DNA of 64,000 nt from Tragulus kanchil (GCA_022376925.1 JAIOJX010000032.1:98820794-98884793), one strand, 5' to 3'; numbered from the stretch's first letter, positions 34,736-46,186 are shown. Notes: generated from the letters alone by a model not told the origin. Program-made: numbers and translations.

Positions 34736-35084
34736 ACAATGGAGACGGGAACTACACAGGTCTTAACTGCAGCCAGAAGTACAGCATCCCATTACCCCTG
34801 GATGTGTTTCATCAGTGAGTCCTCTTTTAAAACAGGAATGATTTTGCCCAATCCTGGGCACTCTCCTCCCCTCCCTATAGCAGAAAGGAAAACAGAGACA
34901 CCCAGAGGAGACAGTGGTACCTAGTGATGTCATAGGCAGAGCAGAAGAGAAAGAGGAGGAAAACCCTGAGCTTTGTGTAAAGCTCTCTACCTGAATTCTA
35001 AAGCAGAGAGACAACACCAATAATTGTTCATCTGTTCTGTAACATGTGCTACAGTTTATCGTGGGTCAGGAATATCTCATCTGA

Positions 35085-35160
35085 TCCTCTCAACAATCCT
35101 ATTAGGTACAATGATTCCCATTTTACAGATGAGGACATTGAGGCTTAAAAACTCAAGGTT
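35085..35160 (-). mobile_element. MIR SINE relic
   Basis: CATTTTACAGATGAGGACAT then TGAGGC is the antisense MIR core. An A-run follows at 35161-35171. Confidence 0.65.
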
Positions 35161-35204
35161 AAAAAAAAAAAACAATTTAAAGGCTTTAAACATATAGAGT
35201 CTTT

Positions 35205-35286
35205 TTATTTAACATATTTTATTGAGTATAGTTGACACATATTAGTTTCAGATGTGCAGCATAGTGATTCAACATTTCTATATGTA
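35205..35286 (-). mobile_element. L1 3' end, antisense, left part
   Basis: TTTTATTGAGTATAGTTGAC then AGTTTCAGATGTGCAGCATA is the antisense 3' end of an artiodactyl L1. It is interrupted by Bov-tA and continues at about 35530. Confidence 0.8.
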
Positions 35287-35495
35287 GGCTTCTCAGTGGC
35301 TCAGTGGTAAAGAATCGGCATGCAGTGCAGAAGTCTCAGAAGATGCAGGTTTGTTCCCTGGGTTGGGAGTATCCCCTAGAGGAGGAAATGGCAGCCCATT
35401 TCAGTATATTTGTCTGGAGAATCCCATGGATAGAGGAGCCTAGAGGCGTACATCCATAGGGTTACAAAGAGCCGTACACAACTAAAGTGACTGAA
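35287..35495 (+). mobile_element. Bov-tA SINE nested in L1
   Basis: Head GGCTTCTCAGTGGCTCAGTG, body AGGAGGAAATGGCAGCCCAT and an end at GTGACTGAATG, followed by a GT microsatellite, a common companion of Bov-tA tails. Confidence 0.9.
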
Positions 35496-35528
35496 TGTGT
35501 GTGTGTGTGTATGTTTACACACACACAC
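35496..35528. repeat. (GT)n plus (AC)n inverted microsatellite
   Basis: A GT tract, the spacer ATGTTT, then an AC tract, giving a near-perfect self-complementary hairpin. Confidence 0.85.
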
Positions 35529-35585
35529 TGTGCTGATTACCATGATAAATCTAGTAACCAGACTGAAGTAAAATATGTAGTTTCT
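35529..35585 (-). mobile_element. L1 3' end, antisense, right part
   Basis: GTGCTGATTACCATGATAAA then TCTAGTAACCA continues the L1 phrase that precedes the SINE. Confidence 0.7.
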
Positions 35586-35749
35586 CAGTAGGCGATTTGG
35601 AGGCCATGCCTATGGCCCCAGGATGTCTCTGACCGCATTTTTCCCCTACTTCTTTCTCTGACCACAGTGAACTTTCTTGCTCGTCTGAGGGCAGAGTAAG
35701 CCTTTGCAAGGTCTGTTCTTACTGTCTCCCCTACCCTAGGCTGTTCTGC

Positions 35750-35890
35750 TTGAACAGATTTTCATCACTTCTCTCTCGCTGCATGCTGGTCTTCTTTCAA
35801 ATGTCACCTCTCCAGGAAGCCTTCCCTGATCACCACCACCTAGTCCTTTGTCTACCAGTTAGTCTTTGTCACCAGTTAGCCTTTGTCTGT
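35750..35890 (+). mobile_element. L2 LINE relic, left part
   Basis: TTCTTTCAAATGTCACCTCT then CCAGGAAGCCTTCCCTGATC is the L2 3' region. Interrupted by a Bov-tA and resumed at 36090. Confidence 0.8.
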
Positions 35891-35891
35891 G

Positions 35892-36083
35892 CTGTGTGCT
35901 GTCACTCAGGCGTGTCTGACTCTTGGCAACCCCGTGGACTGTGGCTTTCCAGGCTCCTCTGCCCATGCAGATTCTCCAGGGAAGACTCCTGGAGCGGGTT
36001 GCCATTTCCTGCTCACAGGATTGAGCTTGTGTCTCCCGCACTGGCAGGCAGATTTTGTTTTACCACTAGCCCTACCTGGGAAG
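35892..36083 (-). mobile_element. Bov-tA SINE nested in L2
   Basis: Antisense element from GTCACTCAGGCGTGTCTGAC to the reversed head CCCTACCTGGGAAG. L2 sequence lies on both sides. Confidence 0.9.
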
Positions 36084-36089
36084 AAACCT

Positions 36090-36310
36090 CCAAAAAAGGG
36101 TATTCCTTTAGTGTTGCTTAGTTCTCCTTCTTCAAAGTCATTCTCCTACCTCATTGTAGTCTGTCTGTTCATTCAACTTTCTCTCTAGGATGGAAACATC
36201 ATAAGCAAGGATTTTGTCTGTTTTATTTATTGATGCTCCCCAAAGCCTAAAATAATGCCTGCCCCATGATGCACATTCACCTATCTGTGGAATAAATGAT
36301 TTGTTAAATG
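36090..36310 (+). mobile_element. L2 LINE relic, right part
   Basis: GATTTTGTCTGTTTTATTTA, then ATAATGCCTGCCCCATGATG and GGAATAAATGATTTG complete the L2 3' end. Confidence 0.8.
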
Positions 36311-37145
36311 TAGAACTAAACATTATCCTAGATGGATTTCATAACTAAGTTCACAAAGTACAGATGTAAGTTTGCCACATGGACTCATCCATCCTTTCTA
36401 TTATTCAGCACTTTCTGAGCTTCCTAGTGCTACCCTTCCTTGACTCCAGACTTTGTGAAGTACAGAAGGAGTGCATGAAAGAGGAAAAGCCAGTAAAAAG
36501 ATGAAAATGCCATGGTGTGCTTGGAGGCAGTGGCACAGGGTGATGGGGGCTCCTGCCCACGCAGGAAAATGTGGCCCTGTCTCCAGGCTGTCCTATTGAG
36601 TCAGCGAAATCTACTATTTTTTTTTTTTTTCCTTTAGTGTGAGCTTGCTTATTCTGTGATTAGGAAAGTCAGAAGAAAAAGATGATCAGATGAGACATTT
36701 TTTTCCCCACCATAAATATTCCTCACACAGGGGATGGAAGAGAAAAGAGAGGTAAGGAAAAGTGTGTGCTTCCACTCTGGGAGCTAGGAGGACTGAATAG
36801 GGCCTTGTGCTGTTTTATTGACATCCAAGAATGCCACTTATCAAAAATCACAACTCCAAGCTCTCTTCAAGTGGGTTAATTTTCTCCTCAAAACCACTTG
36901 ACTAGTTTTTGCGGGAGAGGAGTAAATTTCAATCCCCTTAACAGCCCCATCTTTCCACAGCCTCCCGACTAGCCACGATAATAGGCGTGATCTCTGTTCC
37001 TTCGGGCTTTCAGATGATGGATGTTCATGCTCCCTGCCTGGGCTCACCAAGACCTGGAGAACGGACCCCTGCCTGTCATTCGTATAGCCTGTCCTTTCTG
37101 CACAGATACCTGGACACAGCAGACCCCTGAATGAGCTGTGCTGTG
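36311..37145. other. Unique non-coding stretch
   Basis: Contains a T-run near 36615-36630. No gene or clear repeat. Confidence 0.5.
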
Positions 37146-37149
37146 CTAT

Positions 37150-37460
37150 TCATACTCTTCATTTATCTACCTGGGCTCCTGCTTTTGCCTGGAGTGCCCT
37201 TCTTCTCTTCTTTGACTACCTGCCCCATTGCACCCTCTTCATCCTTTAAGGGCTTAGCTTGAGGGAAGCCTCCTCCAGGAAGTGTTCCCTGACTGTTTCC
37301 CATCCCATGCATCCTCCTGCCCACATCCCCTCTTCTGGACTCCCCGTGGCACCCTTAGAGTACTTTTGACCTAGCTGCCTCGATGCTCTAATTTGTGTCT
37401 GTACTCACATCACCTCCTTCACCAGACGGGAAGCTCTTTGAGGATAGGATTTTTATTTTT
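37150..37460 (+). mobile_element. L2 LINE 3' region
   Basis: CTGCTTTTGCCTGGAGTGCC, then CTCCTCCAGGAAGTGTTCCC and GACGGGAAGCTCTTTGAGGA is the L2 order over about 300 bp. Confidence 0.8.
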
Positions 37461-37479
37461 GTCTTTTTTAGGTTACTTT

Positions 37480-37600
37480 TGTTAAGATTTAAAAATTTTT
37501 ATTGGGGTATAGCTAACTAGCAATATTGTGATAGTTTCAAGTGAACAGCCGTGCATATACATGTATCCATTCTCCCCCAAACTCCCTTGGCCTGCTGAGT
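37480..37600 (-). mobile_element. L1 3' end fragment, antisense
   Basis: TTTTTATTGGGGTATAGCTA, AGTTTCAAGTGAACAGCCGT and ATGTATCCATTCTCCCCCAA are antisense L1 3' phrases. Confidence 0.75.
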
Positions 37601-37604
37601 CTCG

Positions 37605-38330
37605 TGGTGCTGTGCTGTGTCACTACCACAAGTGAGCAGTATGCACCTTTACTGCATCCTGAACCTGTTAGGCCAGGAAATGCAGCCCTCTGACCTCAGC
37701 CGATAAGCTGAGAAGTCCCTGCCCATCACATTTTTCAGGAGAAAATGAATATGCAGGGAGGGAGGGAGGAAGAGATGGGGAATTATTTATGCACTGCTTT
37801 TTAAGGCTCAAAAATGTAGAATTTATTCTCTATACTGCATTTTTCTGCATAATTTCTCATTTCCTATACATTTTCTCAGCTAATCTTACCAGCATCCCTT
37901 TGAGGTAACTAGATGGGCAGCTAGACAGCCATTAAAGCCATTCACTGGGAGGTTCTAGTTCCCCACTCTTCTAAGAGCGTAGTAGGAGAGTGATTTCTGG
38001 CTGCAGTGCCTAGGAGTATCACGCAGCTAGTTCTGTCCAGAGAATTGTGAGCTTCCAGAAATAACGTTAGTAAATTTCAAGCTGTGCTTTTAAGTACAAG
38101 TTTGAGGCCATCTTAGGTTTTCTGTTTCCTCTGCCAGTGTAGCCAGAAATGTTCCAGTCAGTGACTGTTCCATTAGCCTAGGTCTTGGAATGTGGCTAAT
38201 GTAGAGAAAAGTCTTCAAATGAACTGGGAAAGATATATAAGCAGAATCATCTTTATTATTTTAAGTCACTGACATGTCAGTGCTGTTTGTTACTGCACCC
38301 AACTGAGCATGTCTTAACTGACACGGGTAT
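37605..38330. other. Unique non-coding stretch
   Basis: A GGGA-rich patch at about 37757-37770; otherwise nothing recognised. Confidence 0.5.
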
Positions 38331-38334
38331 TAGC

Positions 38335-38475
38335 CTCATTTTTCACACAGAGAAAGTGAAATTCAGTGAGATATTAATAAAATAAGCAGACTTTCTCAGG
38401 GTCATCCAAACCTATAAGTACTCAAACCTGAGATCTGAACTCAGGTCTTCTGACTTCACATTGATGGTATTTTCC
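38335..38475 (-). mobile_element. MIR SINE relic
   Basis: TTTTTCACACAGAGAAAGTG, TTCTCAGGGTCATCCAAACC and CTGAACTCAGGTCTTCTGAC give antisense MIR order. Confidence 0.7.
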
Positions 38476-38589
38476 CTATACTGTACTGCCACTTTAATTA
38501 ACATTAGGTATTAGGCTTGAGTTCCTTTGCACTCACCCTATAGATCCTGGTTTTATCAATCTTTGGAAGACAGAATGGGAGAGGGGCAA

Positions 38590-38680
38590 GACCATAGGCT
38601 TTAGAGTTAAGCAGCTATGAGCTTGAGTCCTGGTTCTGCCAATTATTAGCTAGTCCTGGCATATTGCTAGAATATGGTCT
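38590..38680 (+). mobile_element. MIR SINE fragment
   Basis: CATAGGCTTTAGAGTTAAGC then GAGTCCTGGTTCTGCCAATT is the 5' part of MIR. Confidence 0.6.
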
Positions 38681-38819
38681 CACAGGTCTTTTGGCTCAGC
38701 GAAGACTTCAGAGTGTGGGAATTCGTTATAGTAGGGAATACTTACTGCTTATGGTTTGATATCAGGCATTGGTGGCAGTATGGGTAGATATTTTGGTTTG
38801 GGGTCTGCTTTCCTAGCAT

Positions 38820-38925
38820 CCTCAAATCAGAGAAACTGAGTAACTTGCCAGAGGTTATACAGCAGAGCCTCAATCCCAACCTAGTTATCTTCCCAGTGTG
38901 TCTCATGTCCTCCAAGAGGAAACTA
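38820..38925 (-). mobile_element. MIR SINE relic, copy 1
   Basis: GAAACTGAGTAACTTGCCAG then AGGTTATACAGCAGAGCCTC is the antisense MIR core. Copy 2 is at 39923-40028. Confidence 0.7.
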
Positions 38926-39687
38926 GCTCTACTAAAACCCCACCTCCGTGAGGAAGGAGAAGCACAGCCTGGTTGTGATGATTGACTTCAGTGCAAAGAG
39001 CCTTCCCATTCTGTTTGTGTTTGCTTTGGAGCTTCAGGTTGATTTATTCTTTGAGTATATCTCTCCTTTCTCTTACTCTGGCTTAGTGTTGAGAACAGCA
39101 GGCATCGCCTTGGCAAGGTTACAGGATAAACTTGCTGCTTTTAGGACATCTGCATCCAGCGACATCTTTATTTTTTTCTCCCTTGGGCATAATCTTGCAA
39201 AACCACATCTGCTAGTTCACGTGCTTACCTGGTTAGGCTTATGTTTTCTCTCTTGAATGGAGAAATGTTCTGACAACATATGAGGAAGCGTTTTCACGCC
39301 CTCTGAAGCCAAAGACTCTTTGTGTCTTTAAAAATAAAACCCCTCAGAATCTTGATTGAGTCATAAAATTTTGTTCAAAAGATGAGAGCCCCACCTGCGT
39401 CCCAGAGTCCTTCAATTCTAGGCTGCCGGAGTCACTGGAAATGCTGTCAGAGTCTCTTCTGATTGAGTCACAGAGGTGTGAGCAGGGTTGGGGGTTTGAG
39501 TGCATCCTAACGGAAAGGCCCTACACTTCCCAGATACCTGCCCCAGGACCCATCTCCTCTCCTCTTCCTGTTTACTGGACCACATTTACAAATGGCTGCC
39601 TCCATCTCATCCTCTCCAGTGAACTTCCCAGTATCTGGGGAAAAGAAGCAAAGACCAGGCTCAAAGTTTGGAACTCAGTTCCACCTC

Positions 39688-39840
39688 ATTCATTCATTTT
39701 AGAACAATTATCGAGCACCTCCCATATGCCAGACACTGTATGAGACACTGAGGAAACTGCAGGAATCCGATCCCTGACCTGATCATTTTAAATAGTGGAG
39801 ATCTGAACACTGACAAAGCAATTATCATATGGTGTGATTA
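39688..39840 (+). mobile_element. L2-type relic, copy 1
   Basis: ATTATCGAGCACCTCCCATA then TGCCAGACACTGTATGAGAC is the widespread L2-type phrase. Copies at 40791-40945 and 41949-42104. Confidence 0.55.
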
Positions 39841-39922
39841 ACTTACTGGGCTTATGGTTTGATATCAGGCATTGGTGGCAGTATGGGTAGATATTTTGGT
39901 TTGGGGTCTGCTTTCCTAGCAT

Positions 39923-40028
39923 CCTCAAATCAGAGAAACTGAGTAACTTGCCAGAGGTTATACAGCAGAGCCTCAATCCCAACCTAGTTATCTTCCCAGT
40001 GTGTCTCATGTCCTCCAAGAGGAAACTA
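39923..40028 (-). mobile_element. MIR SINE relic, copy 2
   Basis: Identical copy of 38820-38925. Confidence 0.7.
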
Positions 40029-40949
40029 GCTCTACTAAAACCCCACCTCCGTGAGGAAGGAGAAGCACAGCCTGGTTGTGATGATTGACTTCAGTGCAAA
40101 GAGCCTTCCCATTCTGTTTGTGTTTGCTTTGGAGCTTCAGGTTGATTTATTCTTTGAGTATATCTCTCCTTTCTCTTACTCTGGCTTAGTGTTGAGAACA
40201 GCAGGCATCGCCTTGGCAAGGTTACAGGATAAACTTGCTGCTTTTAGGACATCTGCATCCAGCGACATCTTTATTTTTTTCTCCCTTGGGCATAATCTTG
40301 CAAAACCACATCTGCTAGTTCACGTGCTTACCTGGTTAGGCTTATGTTTTCTCTCTTGAATGGAGAAATGTTCTGACAACATATGAGGAAGCATTTTCAC
40401 GCCCTCTGAAGCCAAAGACTCTTTGTGTCTTTAAAAATAAAACCCCTCAGAATCTTGATTGAGTCATAAAATTTTGTTCAAAAGATGAGAGCCCCACCTG
40501 CGTCCCAGAGTCCTTCAATTCTAGGCTGCCGGAGTCACTGGAAATGCTGTCAGAGTCTCTTCTGATTGAGTCACAGAGGTGTGAGCAGGGTTGGGGGTTT
40601 GAGTGCATCCTAACGGAAAGGCCCTACACTTCCCAGATACCTGCCCCAGGACCCATCTCCTCTCCTCTTCCTGTTTACTGGACCACATTTACAAATGGCT
40701 GCCTCCATCTCATCCTCTCCAGTGAACTTCCCAGTATCTGGGGAAAAGAAGCAAAGACCAGGCTCAAAGTTTGGAACTCAGTTCCACCTCATTCATTCAT
40801 TTTAGAACAATTATCGAGCACCTCCCATATGCCAGACACTGTATGAGACACTGAGGAAACTGCAGGAATCCGATCCCTGACCTGATCATTTTAAATAGTG
40901 GAGATCTGAACACTGACAAAGCAATTATCATATGGTGTGATTAACTCAT

Positions 40950-41130
40950 AATTGATTCAGCACTATTGAACATGGATTATATGCCAAGCACTGTTTTAAT
41001 GCTGAGAATAGAGGGTTAGCAAAATAGACACATACCTCTGCCCTCATGAAGCTTACGTTTAGATAATGTAGGCAGACAATGAAATGGGCAAGTGAGCAGT
41101 ACAGTGTTAAGTGAGGAAAACTATGGTGCA
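40950..41130 (+). mobile_element. L2-type relic, copy 1
   Basis: GGATTATATGCCAAGCACTG, then CTCTGCCCTCATGAAGCTTA is a mammal-wide L2-type phrase. Copy 2 is at 42109-42289. Confidence 0.55.
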
Positions 41131-41509
41131 GCAAGTGTGAGAGTGTGCAGGAGGGTGCTGTTCTAGCCCGGGTGGTCTGGGAAGGTCCTCTGAGGAGATG
41201 AGGTAGAGGGGAGCCCGGCGATGGTGCAGGGCTACGAGACTTGAAACTCTGCGTTCCCTTGGGGGGATGGGGGAGGTTATCTAAACTGTGCCTCCTTGTG
41301 CCTTTAGTTGGGCCATGTGACTTCTCTGAGCTTTTTTCTCTTCCTACCTCGAATGCTCTGCCAACTCACCTCCTCCAATGGTGAAAAGAAGATAAAATGT
41401 TCTTGAAGGAGCCTCCTTGCTCTCCCTACTTGAACCTGTCAAGCATTCTCAGCAGCCAGTCTCTGGAAGGCCCAGACTCCTAACAGCCTCACAGGGTCAG
41501 TGTTGCTAA

Positions 41510-41650
41510 TGCAGAAGCCCAGACTCTGCTTTGAATCCTGCCACCCAAAAGCAGGTCTTCCAGATTTCCTGAGCTCGAGTCCCTCATCTGTACAATGGGG
41601 ATAATGAACAGAACCCATGTTGCCAGTTATTGTCAGGACCAAGTGAGCTT
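41510..41650 (+). mobile_element. MIR SINE relic, copy 1
   Basis: CCCTCATCTGTACAATGGGG then ATAATGAACAGAACCCATG is the MIR core. Copy 2 is at 42669-42809. Confidence 0.7.
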
Positions 41651-42668
41651 GTGGGGTTTTTACCCTCTAACCGGACTTGCCTGCACAAAGTGCTATGGCA
41701 CTGTGTTCACTGGGATGATGTCACTATCAGTGTATTTATTAATATTAAAATAACGGTTTGAGTGCATCCTAACGGAAAGGCCCTACACTTCCCAGATACC
41801 TGCCCCAGGACCCATCTCCTCTCCTCTTCCTGTTTACTGGACCACATTTACAAATGGCTGCCTCCATCTCATCCTCTCCAGTGAACTTCCCAGTATCTGG
41901 GGAAAAGAAGCAAAGACCAGGCTCAAAGTTTGGAACTCAGTTCCACCTCATTCATTCATTTTAGAACAATTATCGAGCACCTCCCATATGCCAGACACTG
42001 TATGAGACACTGAGGAAACTGCAGGAATCCGATCCCTGACCTGATCATTTTAAATAGTGGAGATCTGAACACTGACAAAGCAATTATCATATGGTGTGAT
42101 TAACTCATAATTGATTCAGCACTATTGAACATGGATTATATGCCAAGCACTGTTTTAATGCTGAGAATAGAGGGTTAGCAAAATAGACACATACCTCTGC
42201 CCTCATGAAGCTTACGTTTAGATAATGTAGGCAGACAATGAAATGGGCAAGTGAGCAGTACAGTGTTAAGTGAGGAAAACTATGGTGCAGCAAGTGTGAG
42301 AGTGTGCAGGAGGGTGCTGTTCTAGCCCGGGTGGTCTGGGAAGGTCCTCTGAGGAGATGAGGTAGAGGGGAGCCCGGCGATGGTGCAGGGCTACGAGACT
42401 TGAAACTCTGCGTTCCCTTGGGGGGATGGGGGAGGTTATCTAAACTGTGCCTCCTTGTGCCTTTAGTTGGGCCATGTGACTTCTCTGAGCTTTTTTCTCT
42501 TCCTACCTCGAATGCTCTGCCAACTCACCTCCTCCAATGGTGAAAAGAAGATAAAATGTTCTTGAAGGAGCCTCCTTGCTCTCCCTACTTGAACCTGTCA
42601 AGCATTCTCAGCAGCCAGTCTCTGGAAGGCCCAGACTCCTAACAGCCTCACAGGGTCAGTGTTGCTAA

Positions 42669-42809
42669 TGCAGAAGCCCAGACTCTGCTTTGAATCCTGC
42701 CACCCAAAAGCAGGTCTTCCAGATTTCCTGAGCTCGAGTCCCTCATCTGTACAATGGGGATAATGAACAGAACCCATGTTGCCAGTTATTGTCAGGACCA
42801 AGTGAGCTT
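42669..42809 (+). mobile_element. MIR SINE relic, copy 2
   Basis: Identical copy of 41510-41650. Confidence 0.7.
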
Positions 42810-42913
42810 GTGGGGTTTTTACCCTCTAACCGGACTTGCCTGCACAAAGTGCTATGGCACTGTGTTCACTGGGATGATGTCACTATCAGTGTATTTATTA
42901 ATATTAAAATAAC

Positions 42914-43728
42914 AGTGACACATGTAGAAGCCTCGAGCAAGGCAATCATGTCATCAATACGCAGTGAATATTATTGCCCTTCCCTTTCTTCCTCTACTTT
43001 TCCATCCTCTCTTCCTTCCCCTTGGTTCTGTTTGATCCAGAACTGAGATTGCAGAGAGCTGGCATCTGGGATCAGGCTCAAGAAAAAGAACAAAGTAAAG
43101 AAACTTGAGCTTCCTCCTTCTTAGAAACTTTCATTTCATGTCAGTAGAACACCTGGGTCTATTCTAACTACTTTATACATATGTGAGCCAGTTTTGTTGC
43201 GGAAAGGGGGGGACCCTTTCCAGGGCCTGAGAGTGGGCTTTGTCTAATATTTGGAAATGGATTTTCTGAGGACACACACGTGTGACAAAACAAGAGACTA
43301 CTGAGAAGGGGAGCCTGAGCAGAGAGCAATGGGGTAAGGGAACCCAGGAGAACTGCTTGGCCATGTGGCAGTCTTGCATTTTATGGTTGATGAGATTCAT
43401 TTCTGGGTAGTCTTTAGCCATCACTGATGCAGGGTGCTTCTCAGTCGTGCACACATCACTCAGCAAGGATTCTGAGAGATTGATAGGCCAAGTAGGCTGG
43501 AGTCTCCTTTCTCGTCTTGACTTTCCCTGAATTCTTCTAGTTGGTGTTAACTTGTCAGTTCCACATTCCTTACCAGGACCTCCTGTTGTAAGATAACTTA
43601 GTTAAGTGGTTTCTATGGTACCTGGCCAAGGTGGGCAGTTTCAGTCAGTGGTCCCCCTAAGGGCTACCGAGAAGAGATTGAGGAACCCCTTCCTGTGACA
43701 ATTTGCTCTTCACATTGATACTGTAATA

Positions 43729-43730
<2 letters not shown>
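42914..43730. other. Unique non-coding stretch
   Basis: No gene or clear repeat recognised. Confidence 0.5.

Positions 43731-43732
<2 letters not shown>

Positions 43733-43772
<40 letters not shown>
43733..43772. repeat. (TA)n microsatellite
   Basis: About 20 uninterrupted TA units, directly upstream of an antisense MIR. Confidence 0.97.
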
Positions 43773-43776
<4 letters not shown>

Positions 43777-43784
43777 GATTGATA

Positions 43785-43885
43785 GATAATGTTGCCATTT
43801 TATAGTTGTGGACACTGAGATACAGATATAGTATGTAACTTCTCTAGGGTCACTGAGCTCATCTGTAAAGAGCTCTTTAGCGCAA
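43785..43885 (-). mobile_element. MIR SINE relic
   Basis: CATTTTATAGTTGTGGACAC then GTAACTTCTCTAGGGTCACT is the antisense MIR core. Confidence 0.65.
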
Positions 43886-44828
43886 GCCCCCCAAATAAAA
43901 AAGAATTTAGGGACTCAGAGCAGTAATTCTTTAGGGAATTAAGAAAACCAGTGGAAGGCTTCTGAGTATTGTGTCTCTCCAGAGCCTCAAAGTAGCAGGG
44001 CCAGGCAGCAGAGGGAGCCTGAACCCTGACAGGGAGGCACCCCAGGCTGGAAGGCATGTGGAGTAGAGGGATTTCTCTTGTCACTTGGGTTCTGCGTACC
44101 TTCTCTGATCCTCCTCTCTCCTTCGCTGGGGCTGGCAGGCATGTCCACAGACAGCTGTAAATTGCTGATCTTTATGAAAGGCACTGAGGAAAGACAAAGT
44201 GAATCATTAAAGAGGAAAAAAGACAGAGCCGCCTGTCTTTGAACTCTCAGACTCGGGAGCAGCAAAGTGCTTGGAGCTTTGTGCTGCTCGTTTCAGAACT
44301 CTAGGATCGATAATTGCCAGCTCCCTACATTCTGTCCTCTGACAATTGAGGCACCCCCCCACCCCAGGCACTGAGTGGCAGAGTGTGGACTCCCAGGCAC
44401 AGAAGCAACATGAGGGGGACTTGGTCCCTAGCCTTTGAAAACTGCTGATCTTTCCTTTATCTTTTTCTTCTTCTGGTGTGCTTAGTCTAGACGGCTGGCA
44501 CACCCATTGGTCTTTGGGAAGCTAAAGCCAGAGGAACAATTACCCAGCCTGTAATCCTTCTCTACCTTTCCCTTCTCTGGACCTGTTGGAATTGCATAAA
44601 ATTGTTAATGCAAGCTTTGTTCTCCTGACGCATCTCTCCCTCCTGCTATTTTTTGCTTCCTATCCGTTGCTGTCTGTGTCTTCTTCATTCTCATTATTTT
44701 CCTGACGTCCCCTTTTTCCTTCTCTTCTCTCCTCATCTATGGAGTAATAAGCCCATTTGGTCATTTTCAGAGCCATTCCCTTACTTGCTGCAGATCATCT
44801 ATCTGCTGGGGTAATGGTATCTTTCAGA
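43886..44828. other. Unique non-coding stretch
   Basis: Three overlapping antisense frames of 92-98 codons occur here without any recognisable domain. Pyrimidine-rich between 44625 and 44740. Confidence 0.5.
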
Positions 44829-44829
44829 T

Positions 44830-44940
44830 GAATGACTGAGGAATCAGACAGTTAGGAATTCAAATCCTGGTTTGGGGCTTATTTGCTTTGTGACCTTTGA
44901 ATATGAATTGGATCAGCATGTGCTCGTGATTGGCCCATGA
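44830..44940 (+). mobile_element. MIR SINE relic
   Basis: ATTCAAATCCTGGTTTGGGG then GCTTTGTGACCTTTGAATAT resembles the 5' half of MIR. Confidence 0.5.
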
Positions 44941-45120
44941 CAAGCAATACACAGATGGTGATCATCATCATCTTTATTAACGATTATTATTCCTGATAGA
45001 GAAGGGGTGTGGGTAAGGTCATCCCCTTCCTGTCCTAGCCCCATCAGATATCAGCAATAATCATTGTTCCTCAAGTCTCTGACATTATAGAGCCTGAACC
45101 AATATGGAATATTAGGAACT

Positions 45121-45272
45121 GGCTTCCCTGGTAGCTAGACAGTAAGGAATCGGCCTACAGTGTGGGAGACCTGGATTCAATCCCTGGGTTGAGAAGATCC
45201 TCTGAAGAAGGGAATGGCTACCCACTCCTGTATTCTTACCTGGAGAATCCCATGGATAAAGGAGTCTGGTGG
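45121..45272 (+). mobile_element. Bov-tA SINE, left part, split by L1
   Basis: Head GGCTTCCCTGGTAGCTAGAC, box-B-like GGATTCAATCCCTGG and body up to GGAGTCTGGTGG at 45261-45272, where an L1 has inserted. Confidence 0.9.
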
Positions 45273-46150
45273 AGTCAGAATGGTCATCATCAAAAAAATC
45301 TACAGACAATAAAGACTGGAGAGGGTGTGGAGAAAAGGGAAGACTCTTGCATTGTTGGTGGGAATGTAAATTGATATAACCCCTATGGAAGACAGTATGG
45401 AGATTCCTTAAACAACTAACAATAGAAGCACCATGTGACCCAGAAATCCCACTATTAGGCTTATACATTGATGAAATCAAAATTTAAAGAGACACCTGTA
45501 TCCCAATGTTCATTACAGCACTCTGTAGAATACCTAGGACATGGAAGCAACCTAGATGTCCATCAACAAATGAATGGATAAAGAAACTGTGGTACATATA
45601 TACAATGGAATATTTCTCAGCCATAAAAAGAAATGCAGAAGATTCAGTTCTAACAAGGTGGATGAAGGTAGAACCTATTATATAAAGTGAAATAAGTCAA
45701 AAAGAGAAGAATAAATACAGTATACTAACATATATATATGGAATCTAGACAGATGGTATTGATAAATACACATGCAGAGCAGCAATGGAGAAACAAACAT
45801 AAAGAACAGACTTATGGACATTGTGGGGAGGAAAGATCAGGTGAGAGGTATGGAAAGAGTAACGTGGAAACCTACACTATCATATATAAAAGAGATAATC
45901 ATTGTGAAAAAGCTGTAAGACTAAGCAAACTTTTATGGGGGCTATGCAACAACCTAGAGGGGTGGTATGGAGTGGGGGAAGAGAGGAGGGCTCAGATGGG
46001 AGGGGTCAGGGATATACCTATGACTGATTTGGGATTATGTATAGCTGTAAACAACAAAACTCTGTAAAAGATGTATAACAATAACTTCACTGTACGCCTG
46101 AAACTAATGCAACATTGTCAATTAACTATATTCCAATTAAAAAAAAAAAG
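45273..46150 (+). mobile_element. 5'-truncated L1 inserted in Bov-tA
   Basis: The last part of L1 ORF2 (now with stops), whose translation keeps L1-type phrases such as KTWKQP-, CPSTNEWIKK and MEYFSAIK-like residues, followed by a 3' UTR and an A-run at 46139-46149. The 12-bp GGAGTCTGGTGG occurs at 45261-45272 and 46187-46198, a target duplication. Between the A-run and the right duplication lie about 36 bp ending in a second A-rich tract. A 109-codon frame at 45738-46067 is L1 3' sequence, not a gene. Confidence 0.9.
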
Positions 46151-46186
46151 ACCCTTGGGCGAAGAAGATAATGTAATTAAAAAAGA

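Larger units (their letters stand above)
38748..40947 (+). repeat. Direct duplication 12 (offset 1103)
   Basis: Copy 1 is 38748-39844 and copy 2 is 39851-40947. The one interior difference seen is a CpG-type G/A change at 39290/40393. Confidence 0.95.
40596..42913 (+). repeat. Direct duplication 13 (offset 1159)
   Basis: Copy 1 is 40596-41754 and copy 2 is 41755-42913, abutting with no spacer and apparently identical throughout. The first 350 bp also occur at 39493, making three copies. This is the longest unit of the set. Confidence 0.95.

Noticed and set aside
43986..44503. Overlapping antisense frames of 92-98 codons as exons of a gene
   Set aside because: No domain, no consistent splice structure and frames overlap in different phases.
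45738..46067. 109-codon frame (repeated at 46871-47200)
   Set aside because: It lies in the L1 3' end and the second copy is a false duplicate.
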